DNA of 64,000 nt from CAZGSN01 sp964371655 (GCA_964371655.1 CAYJOD010000022.1:20968-84967), one strand, 5' to 3'; positions 7,954-17,403 are shown, numbered from the stretch's first letter. Notes: generated from the letters alone by a model not told the origin. A program made the numbers and translations.

Positions 7954-9803
7954 GACTGCGCGCGAAACTCCTACTCGCCCAGGTGCCACTCGGGGCGGCG
8001 CTGGCTCTTATCGGAGTCATCGCCGTGCTCTCGGTCTCTTCACTCGGACAGCACACCGAAGCGATCTTGCGCGAGAACTATCGCAGCGTCTTGGCCAGCG
8101 AACGGATGAAGGATGCCGTCGAACATCTCCAGCACGCTGCCGCACGCACGCTCATCGGTGAAGGTCGCCCATCCATCGCGACAACCACCACGGGCAACCG
8201 TCAGCACTTCGAACACGAGCTCCAGACGCAGGAGGGAAACATCACCGAACCTGGCGAACAGGAGGCCACCCGCCGGCTGCGTGAGGTGTGGATGGACTAC
8301 CAGCAGCGCTTCGACGCATTCAATGCGCTAGCCGACGAGAGAGACGCGGCACAATTCTTCACCGACAACTTGGAGCCTGCATTTGGAGCCGTGCGCGAAG
8401 CGGCGGAGACGATTCTGGCGATGAACCAGGACGCCATGGTCCGCAAGAGCGATCGCGCCAAGGCGCAGGCTGCGAAAACGAATGAGCTGATGATCATTGC
8501 CTCCATCGCCGCCCTGCTGATCGGTGGTTTCGCTTCCGCATCGACGACCAGCCGGCTCCTGCAACCGCTGGGAATGCTCGCGCAAGCGGTCACCCGCATC
8601 GGCGAAGGCGACTTTGAAGCGCGCCTGCAAGTATCGGGACACGACGAGTTGGCGCAATTGGCCGGCAACGTAAACAGCATGGCGGCGCGCTTGAGCCAGT
8701 ACCGACACAGCTCCCTCGGCGAGCTTCTCGTTGCCCAGCAGGCATCCCAGGCCGCCATCGACAGCTTGCCTGATCCGGTTGTGATCTACGATATCGACGG
8801 ACACATTCTCAACGTCAACCGCGCAGCCGAAACGCTGCTTGGTCTCGCGGCCGGAACCACGGAGGAAACTATCGTGGCACGATTGGAGCCCGCGATCCGG
8901 AGCATTCTAGAGCTTGCGCGCTCTCACGTGCTCGGCGGCAAGGGCCCCTACGTACCGAAGGGCTTGGAGGAGGCCTTTCGCGTTCCGGTCGCGGAGGGCG
9001 AGCGCCACTTTCTCCCACTGGCGACGCCGGTCTACTCCGACAACGGTTCGATCATCGGGGCGGCCATGATCCTGCAAGACGTCACCCGACTCCGAAGGGT
9101 CGACGAGCTGCGCAACAACCTTGTGGCCACGGTCGCCCACGAGTTTCGGACTCCGCTCACCTCGCTGCGGATGGCCATTCATTTGATGATCGAACAGAGC
9201 GCCGGACCGGTTACCGATCGGCAGGCGGACCTGCTCTATGCGGCGCGCGATGACTGTGAGCGACTGCAGTCGACGGTCGATGAGCTGCTCGATCTCGCGC
9301 GCATTCAAGGCGGTCGCATTGAGCTCAATCGTCGCGCGACGACTCCCGATATGCTGGTCGATGCGGCCGTGGATGCATGCCGCAACGGCGTCACACAACA
9401 GCACCTCCTGCTCGATGCCGAAGTGATGCCGGGATTGGGAGAAGTCCTGGTCGACCGCGAACGCATCCAACTCGTATTTTCGAATCTGTTGAGCAATGCC
9501 ATGCGACACACGCAGCCCGGTGGGCACCTCACCATTCGCGCCCGATCGCTCGACGATTCCGTGCGCTTTGAAGTCGCGGATACCGGAGAAGGCATTCCGC
9601 TGGAGTACCAGGGCAGCGTGTTCGAACGCTTCGTGCGCGTCCCGGAAAGAAGCGCCGGCGGCGCCGGTCTCGGTCTGTCGATCGCCAAGGAGATTGTCGA
9701 GGCCCACGGCGGCGAAATCGGCGTCACCAGTGAGCCGGGTAAAGGATCGACATTCTGGTTCGTGCTGCCCAGGGACAGTACGCCGAAGACCGGCGCAGGC
9801 TGA
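7950..9803 (+). CDS. Membrane histidine kinase (HAMP-PAS-HisKA-HATPase)
   Basis: The GTG start at 7950 overlaps the truncated kdpD stop. The protein has 617 residues: TM1 (about 8-31), a periplasmic helical bundle (about 32-175), TM2 (about 180-200), HAMP (about 200-255), PAS (about 265-380), a HisKA box VATVAHEFRTPLTS with His397, and a HATPase_c domain with NLLSNAMRHT, DTGEGIP and GAGLGLSI. All catalytic boxes are present, so it should be an active kinase. Its HisKA and ATPase domains could supply the catalytic part missing from the neighbouring KdpD; that pairing is inferred from the overlap. Confidence 0.93.
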   Translation: MRLRAKLLLAQVPLGAALALIGVIAVLSVSSLGQHTEAILRENYRSVLASERMKDAVEHLQHAAARTLIGEGRPSIATTTTGNRQHFEHELQTQEGNITEPGEQEATRRLREVWMDYQQRFDAFNALADERDAAQFFTDNLEPAFGAVREAAETILAMNQDAMVRKSDRAKAQAAKTNELMIIASIAALLIGGFASASTTSRLLQPLGMLAQAVTRIGEGDFEARLQVSGHDELAQLAGNVNSMAARLSQYRHSSLGELLVAQQASQAAIDSLPDPVVIYDIDGHILNVNRAAETLLGLAAGTTEETIVARLEPAIRSILELARSHVLGGKGPYVPKGLEEAFRVPVAEGERHFLPLATPVYSDNGSIIGAAMILQDVTRLRRVDELRNNLVATVAHEFRTPLTSLRMAIHLMIEQSAGPVTDRQADLLYAARDDCERLQSTVDELLDLARIQGGRIELNRRATTPDMLVDAAVDACRNGVTQQHLLLDAEVMPGLGEVLVDRERIQLVFSNLLSNAMRHTQPGGHLTIRARSLDDSVRFEVADTGEGIPLEYQGSVFERFVRVPERSAGGAGLGLSIAKEIVEAHGGEIGVTSEPGKGSTFWFVLPRDSTPKTGAG

Positions 9804-9845
9804 AGTCCTGCGCCTACTGCACACGTTCCCCGGGTGTTCTGAAAT

Positions 9846-10045
9846 GTAGGCGCAGGACGGCTTTGCACATAAATTCGGCCGTGGGACGATCTGTGGACAC
9901 GATAAGTTGTGGAGTGCGGTGGCTTGCCACCGCTTTGTCCGATTCGGCGCCGTGAGCCGTGGGGGTGACAGAAAAGCGGGAGCAAGCTCCCGCACTCCAA
10001 AGCGCCCACGACGAATTTATGAGCAAAGCCGCGCAGGACTTCAGC
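9846..10045. repeat. Compound inverted-repeat element (family I inside longer arms)
   Basis: Outer arms at 9850-9877 and 10012-10039 are near-perfect inverted copies around the words GCGCAGGAC and AAATTCG. Inside are GTGGCTTGCCAC (about 9919) and AGCGGGAGCAAGCTCCCGCA (9975), each a small palindrome, with TGGAGTGCGG and its complement on the outer sides. The same inner unit recurs at 13255-13363. No gene was seen in 9804-10127. Confidence 0.8.
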
Positions 10046-10127
10046 CCGCGCCGCGGTTGTGACCCCCGTGCAAGAGATTCGGATGCTGGACACCCTCACC
10101 GCGCAGTGAAAGACTCTTTTCGATCCG

Positions 10128-11534
10128 ATGCATCGAACCGCTTCTCACCTGAGGGAGTATGTGCTGGCGCTGGCCGCAGTGGCGGTAGCCGCCGGCACGG
10201 CGATGCTGTTGCAACAGTTCCTGGCGCTGCGCGATCCGGCGTTGGTGTTCCTGGTCGGCGTCCTGTGCGCGGCGCTCCTTTGCGGGCTGGGTCCGTCGAT
10301 CGTCGCCGCCGTCACCAGCCTCCTCGTCTACGACTTCTTCTTCGTCGACCCGCTGTACACGTTGCGAGTCACGGAGCCGCAGGACCTTCTATCCCTGATC
10401 GTCTTCCTGGTGGTCGCGGTGCTGACCAGCAACCTGACCACGCGCGCGCGTGATCAGGCGGCGGCGGCGCGGCGGCGCGACGTGGCCCTGGAGGAAAAGG
10501 CGAAGACCGAAGCGGTGATCGAAGCCATCGAAGACGGGCTGATCGTGCTCGACCCGGCCGGCGTCGTCGCCCACGTCAACGAGGTCGCCTGCGCGATTCT
10601 CGAGGTCGACCGTGCCCAGGTGCTCGACCATCGTTTCGAGGATCTGGCGATCCGCCACCCCCACTACTTGCGCCTGCGCGCCGCCGTGCGCGCCTTGCTT
10701 GCGCATCCCGAACGCGAGGGCGAGCGCGTCGAAATCACCTTGTTCCTGCGCGGCCGCGATCACAGCTTCATCCTGCGCCCGACGCCGCTCCGGGCTCACG
10801 ACGGCGCGCCGGCCGGACTTATCCTCGCCCTGCAGGATGTGACCTATCTGCGCGACCAGGAAGCCAGCCGCGAGGCGCTCATGGCCACCTTGTCGCACGA
10901 GCTGCGCACGCCCATCACTTCGCTGGGCATGGCGGTCGAGCTCTTACGTCGCGATGGGCACGACCCCGAGGAACGGCACAGCCTGCTCGATACGGCGCAG
11001 GAGGATGTGACACGCCTGCAGGACGTGGCCCAGCGTTTGCTCGATCTGTCACGCACCCGCGCCACCAGCATTGCCTTGGATCGCCGCAGCGTCGATCTAC
11101 GCGCGGTCGTCGCACGGGTGATCAAGATCTTCACCGTGCAAGCGCGCGAGCGGGGAACAACCCTGCACGCGTCACCCGTGGGCGATGATCTCACGATCAT
11201 CGGCGACGAGATCAAGCTGACGTGGGCGCTCTCGAATCTGCTCTCCAACGCGCTGCGCTACACTCCCGCCGGAGGCCGTGTGGAAATCGAGACCACGCCC
11301 CAAGACGGGAGTGTCCTGTTGGCCGTGAGCGACACCGGTCCCGGCATTCCGACCGATCAACGCGAACGCATCTTCGAGCGCTTCGCGCAGGCCGCGGAAG
11401 CGGGCGACCTTGGCGCCGCCGGGCTCGGCCTGGCGATCGTACGCGATATCGTCCAGGCGCACGGCGGACGCATTCACCTGGAGAGCACGGTCGGACACGG
11501 TAGTCGCTTCGTGTTAGAGCTGCCACGGAACTGA
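10128..11534 (+). CDS. Histidine kinase with KdpD-type DUF4118 membrane domain
   Basis: The 468-residue protein begins with four membrane helices of the DUF4118 type found in KdpD (about 5-105, including GPSIVAAVTSLLVYDFFFV). A PAS domain (about 125-240), HisKA (TLSHELRTPITS, His257) and HATPase_c (NLLSNALRYT, DTGPGIP, AAGLGLAIV) follow. This is the membrane and kinase half that the protein at 6802 lacks, so the two together make up a complete KdpD. It is followed by the response regulator at 11732 across repeat A1. Confidence 0.93.
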   Translation: MHRTASHLREYVLALAAVAVAAGTAMLLQQFLALRDPALVFLVGVLCAALLCGLGPSIVAAVTSLLVYDFFFVDPLYTLRVTEPQDLLSLIVFLVVAVLTSNLTTRARDQAAAARRRDVALEEKAKTEAVIEAIEDGLIVLDPAGVVAHVNEVACAILEVDRAQVLDHRFEDLAIRHPHYLRLRAAVRALLAHPEREGERVEITLFLRGRDHSFILRPTPLRAHDGAPAGLILALQDVTYLRDQEASREALMATLSHELRTPITSLGMAVELLRRDGHDPEERHSLLDTAQEDVTRLQDVAQRLLDLSRTRATSIALDRRSVDLRAVVARVIKIFTVQARERGTTLHASPVGDDLTIIGDEIKLTWALSNLLSNALRYTPAGGRVEIETTPQDGSVLLAVSDTGPGIPTDQRERIFERFAQAAEAGDLGAAGLGLAIVRDIVQAHGGRIHLESTVGHGSRFVLELPRN

Positions 11535-11538
11535 GCAT

Positions 11539-11713
11539 CCCGAGCAACTCAGTTTGGAACCACGGATGAACACGGATAAACGCGGATAGGATGAGCCAGA
11601 AAGCTGACAGGCAAGGATCCAGGCCATGAATTTGATCAGACTAAACCGATCCGCTTCGAAATGGCGTGTTTCCCCTCCGCATCCGTGTCCATCCGCGTTC
11701 ATCCGTGGTTTGG
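11539..11713. repeat. Family A palindromic element (copy A1)
   Basis: The element is about 175 bp with inverted ends CCACGGATGAACACGGATAA (11560) and ATCCGTGTCCATCCGCGTTC near the right end. The core contains ATGAATTTGATCAGACTAAA and CCGATCCGCTTCGAAATGG-like words shared with copies A2 and A4. It lies between the kinase stop and the response regulator start. Confidence 0.88.
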
Positions 11714-11731
11714 ACTGAGGTTTCTTGGATT

Positions 11732-13069
11732 ATGGCGAACATCCTCATCGTCGACGACGAGAAGAACATTCGCACCCACCTCGCCAGTTACATTCGCGGC
11801 TTGGGGCACGTGGCGGACACGGCCGCCGACGCCGCTGCGGCGCTGACGACCTTGGATCGCGGTAAGTTCGATGTCGTGCTCTCCGACGTGCGCATGGCGG
11901 AAATGGACGGGCTGGCGTTGCTGCACGAGATGCGGCGGCGACAACCCGAGCTGGTGGTGGTGCTGATGACCGCCTATGCCACGGTGCCGCAGGCCGTCGA
12001 GGCCATACGCGCCGGCGCCTATGACTACCTCGTCAAACCCTTCTCGCTCGAGCATGTCGGCTTATTGCTCGAACGCGCTCTCGAGGTGCGGGCGTTGCGG
12101 CGCGAGAACGACGCCCTGCGCCATGCGATCGAGCAACCGGTCCTGCTGGAATCCAAGAGTCCCGTCATGCAGCGCGTGCTCTCCACCGCGCAACACGTCG
12201 CCGCTTCCGACGCCACCGTGCTCCTCACCGGCGAGAGCGGAACCGGCAAGAACGTGGTGGCCGCGGCGATCCACCAATGGAGCCCGCGACGCGACGGCCC
12301 GTTCATCACCATCTCGTGCACCACGCTGGCCGAGCACCTGCTTGAGAGCGAGCTCTTCGGTCATGTGAAGGGGGCCTTCACCGGAGCGTGGAAGGATAAG
12401 CCGGGCCGTCTCGAAGCCGCGCAGGGAGGCACGGTGTTCTTGGATGAGGTCGGTGAGCTGCCGCCCGATTTACAAGCCAAGCTGCTCCGATTCATCGAAG
12501 AGCATCGCTGCGAACGCGTCGGCGGTGCCGAGACTACCACGGTCGACGCTCGCATCATTGCTGCCACCAATCGCGATCTTGAGCTCGAAGTGGGTAACGG
12601 CCGCTTCCGTCAGGACCTGTTCTTCCGTCTCAACGTGGTCGGCATCCGAGTTCCGGCGCTACGCGAGCGTAGAGAGGATCTCGTCGCGCTGACCGAGCAC
12701 ATCCTGCGGACTCTTTGCGTTCGCTACGGACGCATCCCGCTGCAGCTCTCGCCTGCGGTCCGCCAAGCGCTCGCCGCCTACGATTGGCCCGGCAACGTGC
12801 GCGAGCTTCTCAATGCTCTGGAGCGCGCGGTGGTGTTGGCACACGGCGACACGATCGAAGCCGAAGACCTTCCCGACCGGCTCCTGGCGCCGGCGGCCAC
12901 GACGGCTCCCGCGGCGGCGGCCACGGCCACCGGGTCGCTCGAAGAGCTGGAGCAGCGCCACATCGAGCAGGTACTGGCGGACTCGGCGACCCTAGAGGAG
13001 GCCGCGGCGCGACTCGGCATCAACGCCACCACCCTGTGGCGAAAGCGCAAACGCTACGGCATCGACTGA
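11732..13069 (+). CDS. Sigma54-dependent response regulator (NtrC family)
   Basis: The 445-residue protein has a receiver domain (1-120, phospho-acceptor Asp52 in LSDVRMAEMDG), an AAA+ sigma54-activator domain (about 140-370) and a Fis-type helix-turn-helix at the C-terminus (EEAAARLGINATTLWRKRKR). Walker A (GESGTGKN), the sigma54-contact loop GAFTGA and Walker B (GGTVFLDEVGELP) are intact, so it should activate sigma54 promoters. The ATG at 11732 opens the receiver; the longer frame upstream runs into repeat A1. It takes the place of the OmpR-type KdpE expected after kdpD, so kdp control here may use sigma54. Confidence 0.93.
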   Translation: MANILIVDDEKNIRTHLASYIRGLGHVADTAADAAAALTTLDRGKFDVVLSDVRMAEMDGLALLHEMRRRQPELVVVLMTAYATVPQAVEAIRAGAYDYLVKPFSLEHVGLLLERALEVRALRRENDALRHAIEQPVLLESKSPVMQRVLSTAQHVAASDATVLLTGESGTGKNVVAAAIHQWSPRRDGPFITISCTTLAEHLLESELFGHVKGAFTGAWKDKPGRLEAAQGGTVFLDEVGELPPDLQAKLLRFIEEHRCERVGGAETTTVDARIIAATNRDLELEVGNGRFRQDLFFRLNVVGIRVPALRERREDLVALTEHILRTLCVRYGRIPLQLSPAVRQALAAYDWPGNVRELLNALERAVVLAHGDTIEAEDLPDRLLAPAATTAPAAAATATGSLEELEQRHIEQVLADSATLEEAAARLGINATTLWRKRKRYGID

Positions 13070-13115
13070 GCCGGGATTCCACATCATCGCAAACGCCTAG
13101 AGCCACGCTCTTGGC

Positions 13116-13217
13116 GAGGTTGCTTCGAAAATGGGGGCTGGAGACTCGGGGCTGGGGGCTCGGGAACCGAGTTTTCATCCTCTCGCGCGAAGCGTCAGCT
13201 TCATGATGACTGTCTCA
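13116..13217. repeat. Inverted repeat H, left copy
   Basis: About 100 bp starting GAGGTTGCTTCGAAAATGGG and ending ACTGTCTCAAAAC. The right copy at 14743-14843 is its near-perfect reverse complement. Together they bracket the glutathione-transferase-like gene. Inside each copy are short CTGGAG/GGGGCTGG/CTCGGG word repeats. Confidence 0.85.
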
Positions 13218-13254
13218 AAACTCATAGAGCGCGGAGCCAGGAACCCCTCCGCCC

Positions 13255-13363
13255 CAAAGCGGGAGCAAGCTCCCGCACTCCAAAGGATGCGGGAAGGGAG
13301 AAGGGGTGCGATCATTCAGTGCGGGGAGCCGCTTTGGAGTGCGGCGGCTTGCCGCCGCTTTCG
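13255..13363. repeat. Family I hairpin pair (second copy)
   Basis: AAGCGGGAGCAAGCTCCCGC (13257) and GAGTGCGGCGGCTTGCCGCC (about 13337) are each palindromic and are arranged as in the copy at 9910-10002. No gene was seen in 13070-13520. Confidence 0.8.
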
Positions 13364-13520
13364 ACTGCGGCGAGCGTGCACCCGAGCAGTCTTGAGATAG
13401 CCTCTTGGCGAGCGCGGCTACGGTTCCCATCCAAAGTCCACGTTGCCAGGCCAGCAATTCCGGCGCGGGAGAGGGTTGCGGTGAGGGCTGCCGGAGGGCG
13501 ACGGCGGCGACCACGACCGG

Positions 13521-14300
13521 TCACGGCAGCGCGGAAGGGATGACGACGCGACCGGCGGCGAGCTCGGCGAACCACCAATTGTGGAAGCCGTTGTGAAAGA
13601 GCCATTCGATGCGATCTCCCCGCCAGACGATCTTGCTACTCTCGTACGGGGATGAGCCGGTCGCGAACTTCTCCATCGCGCTACGCTTCACGTATGCCTG
13701 GTCGTTGCGCACCACGACTTGCTCGCGCACGCTGCGGTTCCACGCACACACCCGGGGGAGCTGCTGTTCATCGATGGAAACGCCCAGCGTTTTCATGGCG
13801 GAGATGTGCGGGAAGAGCGCGAAGTCGGCGATCGAAATCTCGCCGCACACAAAGCCATCCTCACCGAGCGCGCCCTCGAGCTCCTGTAGAAGCCGCGCCA
13901 GATCCCGCTGCCCGGCCTCGATCAGCCCAGCCGGCGGTTGGTCGGGGCGCCGATGCGTCGGCCACATCCAGATCGAGATGTCGTGGATGATCGAATCGAG
14001 AATCGTGTCGGCGATGCGTTGCCAGCGCCGCGCCTTGACGCGCGCCTCCGGCGCCACCGGAAACACAGAAGGCTGCGGGTAGCGATCCTCGATGTAGGCA
14101 ACGATGTCTGCCGACTCGCTGATGCACAGCTCGCCGTCGACGAGCACGGGGACCTCGGCGCGCGGGTTGTGGGTTGCCAGACGCTCGTGCTCCGCCAGCG
14201 CCAGGGCGTCGATCGATTCGAACCCGAGTCCCTTGTAACCGAGAACCAGCCGCACCTTGCGTGCGAATGGGCTGAACGGATTGTCGTAAAGCGTAATCAC
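13521..14300 (-). CDS. Glutathione S-transferase-like protein
   Basis: The 259-residue protein has an N-terminal thioredoxin-like domain (MITLYDNPFSPFARKVRLVL, then AEVPVLVDGELCISESADIV, the usual GST substrate-proline and ESxxI motifs). An all-helical C-terminal domain follows from about residue 85. The last 40 residues (after about 215) extend beyond a typical GST and contain many Trp and His residues. It probably acts in the cytoplasm on electrophiles or as a redox or ligand-binding protein; the substrate is unknown. It is the only leftward gene in this part and lies alone between the inverted repeats H. Confidence 0.88.
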   Translation of the reverse strand: MITLYDNPFSPFARKVRLVLGYKGLGFESIDALALAEHERLATHNPRAEVPVLVDGELCISESADIVAYIEDRYPQPSVFPVAPEARVKARRWQRIADTILDSIIHDISIWMWPTHRRPDQPPAGLIEAGQRDLARLLQELEGALGEDGFVCGEISIADFALFPHISAMKTLGVSIDEQQLPRVCAWNRSVREQVVVRNDQAYVKRSAMEKFATGSSPYESSKIVWRGDRIEWLFHNGFHNWWFAELAAGRVVIPSALP

Positions 14301-14621
14301 GTCTGCCTCCTGTTCGTCATGAAGTCTTGCCCTTGCGCGTATCTAAGGAAACATTCACCCGCTGACCGCGTGCTTACGCGCGCGGCTCTGACCGGACGAA
14401 AACCTGCGGATCTCGACCTGAGCCGCAACCGTTAGGGAGCGGTGATTCGTTGAACCCCCAACGCCCTCTTCTACTACTTCCAGCACGCGTCGCGCAAAGC
14501 GTTCTGAATCGGCGGGCGTACGCGGATCTCGGTTCGATCGCACTCCACTGTCGACTGTAGACGGCCGTCTGCGCTCTGTCAGCGCGGCCATTTGGTTGCG
14601 GCCCTGCCGCCGCGCTCTGAA
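14301..14621. other. Gene-free stretch upstream of the GST-like gene
   Basis: No protein-like frame. It contains a short dispersed repeat at 14420-14448 (GAGCCGCAACCGTTAGGGAG) that recurs inverted at 30594-30622, and a segment near 14590-14620 (TTGCGGCCCTGCC) similar to 41945-41970. The GST-like gene promoter should lie at its left end. Confidence 0.5.
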
Positions 14622-14751
14622 GAGGTTGTCTCAAAACCTCGGCAAGGTGGTACAGGCCAAAGGCCTATACCACCAAGAACCCAATCCCAGTGCAGGAAGC
14701 CTTGGTGGTATAGGCTTCCAGCCTGTACCACCAAGAGGTTTTGAGACAGTC
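14622..14751. repeat. Family D palindromic element (copy D1)
   Basis: Ends GAGGTTGTCTCAAAACCTC and GAGGTTTTGAGACAGTC are inverted. Inner arms GGTGGTACAGGCCAAAGGCC and GGCTTCCAGCCTGTACCACC are inverted as well. It is nearly identical (about two mismatches in some 121 bp) to D2 inside 30722-30945. It abuts repeat H right copy. Confidence 0.9.
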
Positions 14752-14843
14752 ACCATGAAGCTGACGCTTCGCCCGAGAGGATGAAAACTCGGTTCCCGAG
14801 CCCCCAGCCCCGAGTCTCCAGCCCCCATTCTCAAAGCAACCTC
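14743..14843. repeat. Inverted repeat H, right copy
   Basis: Reverse complement of 13116-13217. It overlaps the end of D1 by a few bases at GAGACAGTC. It ends about 70 bp before feoB. Confidence 0.85.
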
Positions 14844-14915
14844 TGAAGACCACCTCCCGCAATTCCCCTGTTTCCGGCGCCGCCAATTGGGTATGAACTC
14901 AGCTACCGGCGTATC

Positions 14916-17156
14916 GTGATGAGGGACAACGAAGAAACAGCGTGGGCCGATGCGGCTGCGGCGCAGCATCCGGCGAGCGCGCTCACCGACGATCGTGACC
15001 GGACTCGCTTCGGGCGGCTGGCTCTGGTTGGCAATCCCAACGTCGGCAAGAGCGTCATCTTTGGCGCCCTCACCGGAACCTACGCCACGGTCAGCAATTA
15101 TCCGGGAACGACGGTCGAAGTGTCGCGTGCGCCCGCTCGCGCCGCGGGGCAGATCGCGGCCGGAGTGGAGCTGATCGATACCCCCGGCGTGAACAGCCTC
15201 ACCCCGAGCTCAGAGGATGAGCGCGTCACCCGCGATATCCTGCTCGAAGGCGTCGACGGCGTGATTCAAGTTGCCGATGCCAAGAACCTGGCGCGGGCGT
15301 TGATCATATCTCTGCAGCTTGCCGAGGCCCGCATACCGTTCGTGCTCGTTCTCAACATGATGGATGAGGCGGCCGACCGCGGCCTGCACATCGACACGAC
15401 CAAGCTCTCCGCCGTCCTCGGTGTGCCGGTGTTGCAAACCGTAGCCGTGAGCGGTCGCGGCCTGAGCGAGCTCGGCGCGGCGCTCGGCGCGGCTACGGCG
15501 AGCCACTACCGCGCCCGCTACTCGGTCGCCACGGAGCACGCCCTGACCCAAATCGAGCCGCTGCTTACCGGCTTCGAAATCGCCGCGCGCGGTCTCGCCT
15601 CGATGTGCGTGGCGGGCGATCAGACCCTGGGCCCGTGGCTGGCACGGAATGTCGCCGCGCCGGCGCTCCACACCATTGAAGACGTGTGTCGCAATCTGCA
15701 GACACAGCTGCGCCGCCCGGCGGGCTATCAGCTCAACCGAGTCCGCGTGCACGCAGCGCAAGAGCTGGCGCAATCGGTGACCCGCGTCGTCACCAGCCAA
15801 TCTCCTCTGCAGGCTCCCGAGACGAGAGCTTGGACTGCCATCGCCCTGGCAGCGTTCGGTGCCTGTCTCATGCTACTGGCTGGCGACCTGCACGTGCTGC
15901 CGGTGCTGCAGCATCCCGCCGTGCGCGCCCTCGGATGGCTCACCATCGGCGCCGCGTTGCTGGCCACCGATCGCCGCGCCGAGATGCGCGTCACCCTTGG
16001 GCGCTATGCGAGTCAGCCGGGAACCGGGTTCGCCGTGCTGCTGGTGGTCCTGTACATCGTTTACCAGTTCGTCGGCGTGCTCGCGGCCGGCACTGGAGTT
16101 GATTTCCTCGAAAAACGAGTATTCGGGGGCTGGATCAACCCGCTGATCACAGGCGGAATCGACAATGCCATCGCCGCCGTGGCGCCCGCGGCAGGGCTAG
16201 GCGCTACCGCCATGCATCTGCTTCGCGACGCGCTCGTCGGCCCCTACGGCATGGTGACGATTGCGCTCACCTATGCTCTGGCCATCATCCTCCCGATCGT
16301 GACCTCCTTCTTTCTGGTGTTCTCGATTCTGGAGGACTCTGGTTACCTGCCGCGTCTCGCGGTGATCGTGAACCGAGGCTTTCGCGCCATGGGCCTCAGC
16401 GGCAAGGCGGTGTTGCCGATGGTGCTGGGGCTCGGCTGCGACACCATGGCCACGCTCACGGCGCGTATCATGGAGACGCGTAAGGAGCGCATCCTCGTCA
16501 CTCTGCTGCTGGCGCTCGGCGTGCCGTGCTCGGCCCAGCTCGGTGTCATCCTCGGCCTGTTCGGCGCGTTGCCGATGTGGGCGCCGTTGGTTTGGGGCGG
16601 CGTGGTCGTCGGCGTCCTGTTCATCGTCGGATTTCTGGCGGCGCAGCTGCTGCCTGGAGAGCGCTCCGATCTCATCCTCGAGATCCCCCCAATCCGCCGC
16701 CCACAGCTATCGAACATCATCCTCAAGACCATGGCGCGGTTGGAATGGTACGTGAAGGAAGCCGTGCCGGTGTTCATCCTCGGCACCTTCGTGTTGTTCG
16801 TGCTCGACGCTACCGGCATTCTGGCTCGGGTCGTCAGCGCCAGCGAGCCCGCGATCGTCGGCATGCTGAGCTTACCCGCGAAGGCCGCCGAGGCGTTTCT
16901 GATCGGATTCTTTCGCCGCGACTACGGATCGGCGGGCATCTATGCCCTGTTCCAACAAGGGCAGCTGGCGCCGGTACAGGCAGTCGTTGCTCTGATCACG
17001 ATCACCCTGTTCGTTCCGTGCGTGGCGAATTTCTTCGTCATCGTGAAGGAGCATGGTCTGGCCATCGCGGTGGCGATGAGCGCGTTCATCTTTCCGTTCG
17101 CGTTTGCCGTCGGCAGTGCCGTGAACCTGGGCCTGCGTGCGGTGGGGCTGCAATGA
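14916..17156 (+). CDS. feoB: Ferrous iron transporter FeoB
   Basis: The 746-residue protein takes up Fe2+ across the inner membrane. The N-terminal G domain shows G1 GNPNVGKS (about 39-46), NYPGTTVE, G3 DTPGVNS and G4 NMMD. The C-terminal membrane part has two Gate domains with the conserved cysteines in GLGCDTMA, GVPCSAQL and FVPCVANF. Translation can start at GTG 14916 or the adjoining ATG 14919. The cytoplasmic segment at about 280-350 contains an extra pair of hydrophobic helices. It heads an apparent operon with the zinc-ribbon-like gene and the DtxR-FeoA regulator. No free-standing feoA is present; FeoA sequence is fused to the regulator. Confidence 0.95.
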   Translation: MMRDNEETAWADAAAAQHPASALTDDRDRTRFGRLALVGNPNVGKSVIFGALTGTYATVSNYPGTTVEVSRAPARAAGQIAAGVELIDTPGVNSLTPSSEDERVTRDILLEGVDGVIQVADAKNLARALIISLQLAEARIPFVLVLNMMDEAADRGLHIDTTKLSAVLGVPVLQTVAVSGRGLSELGAALGAATASHYRARYSVATEHALTQIEPLLTGFEIAARGLASMCVAGDQTLGPWLARNVAAPALHTIEDVCRNLQTQLRRPAGYQLNRVRVHAAQELAQSVTRVVTSQSPLQAPETRAWTAIALAAFGACLMLLAGDLHVLPVLQHPAVRALGWLTIGAALLATDRRAEMRVTLGRYASQPGTGFAVLLVVLYIVYQFVGVLAAGTGVDFLEKRVFGGWINPLITGGIDNAIAAVAPAAGLGATAMHLLRDALVGPYGMVTIALTYALAIILPIVTSFFLVFSILEDSGYLPRLAVIVNRGFRAMGLSGKAVLPMVLGLGCDTMATLTARIMETRKERILVTLLLALGVPCSAQLGVILGLFGALPMWAPLVWGGVVVGVLFIVGFLAAQLLPGERSDLILEIPPIRRPQLSNIILKTMARLEWYVKEAVPVFILGTFVLFVLDATGILARVVSASEPAIVGMLSLPAKAAEAFLIGFFRRDYGSAGIYALFQQGQLAPVQAVVALITITLFVPCVANFFVIVKEHGLAIAVAMSAFIFPFAFAVGSAVNLGLRAVGLQ

Positions 17157-17380
17157 GCGCGGGCGACCGAGAGCGGACTGGCGCCCGCAACCCAACGATT
17201 GATCTGAAATCTTCAGAGAATGTCATTTCGAGCCATCGCACCTCCGCGGCGAGGAATCTTCCGGCGCCACCGCCGTTCCGACATTCCACTGCAGATCCCT
17301 CGCTCGCGCTCGGGATGACGGATTGGGGCTCCGGGACAAATTGCGCGTGCCGACAAGAAACGGAACGTTTGTTACTCCCT

Positions 17381-17403
17381 TGGAACCACGGATGAACACG
17401 GAC
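17381..17403. repeat. Family A element, left arm only
   Basis: TTGGAACCACGGATGAACAC is the conserved outer arm of family A without the rest of the element. Its ATG (17392) is the start codon of the following cysteine-rich gene. Confidence 0.7.

Noticed and set aside
13116..14843. CRISPR-like or IS-element reading of the repeats around the GST gene
   Set aside because: There are only two inverted copies, no regular spacers, no transposase and no cas genes, so neither a CRISPR array nor an insertion sequence is supported.
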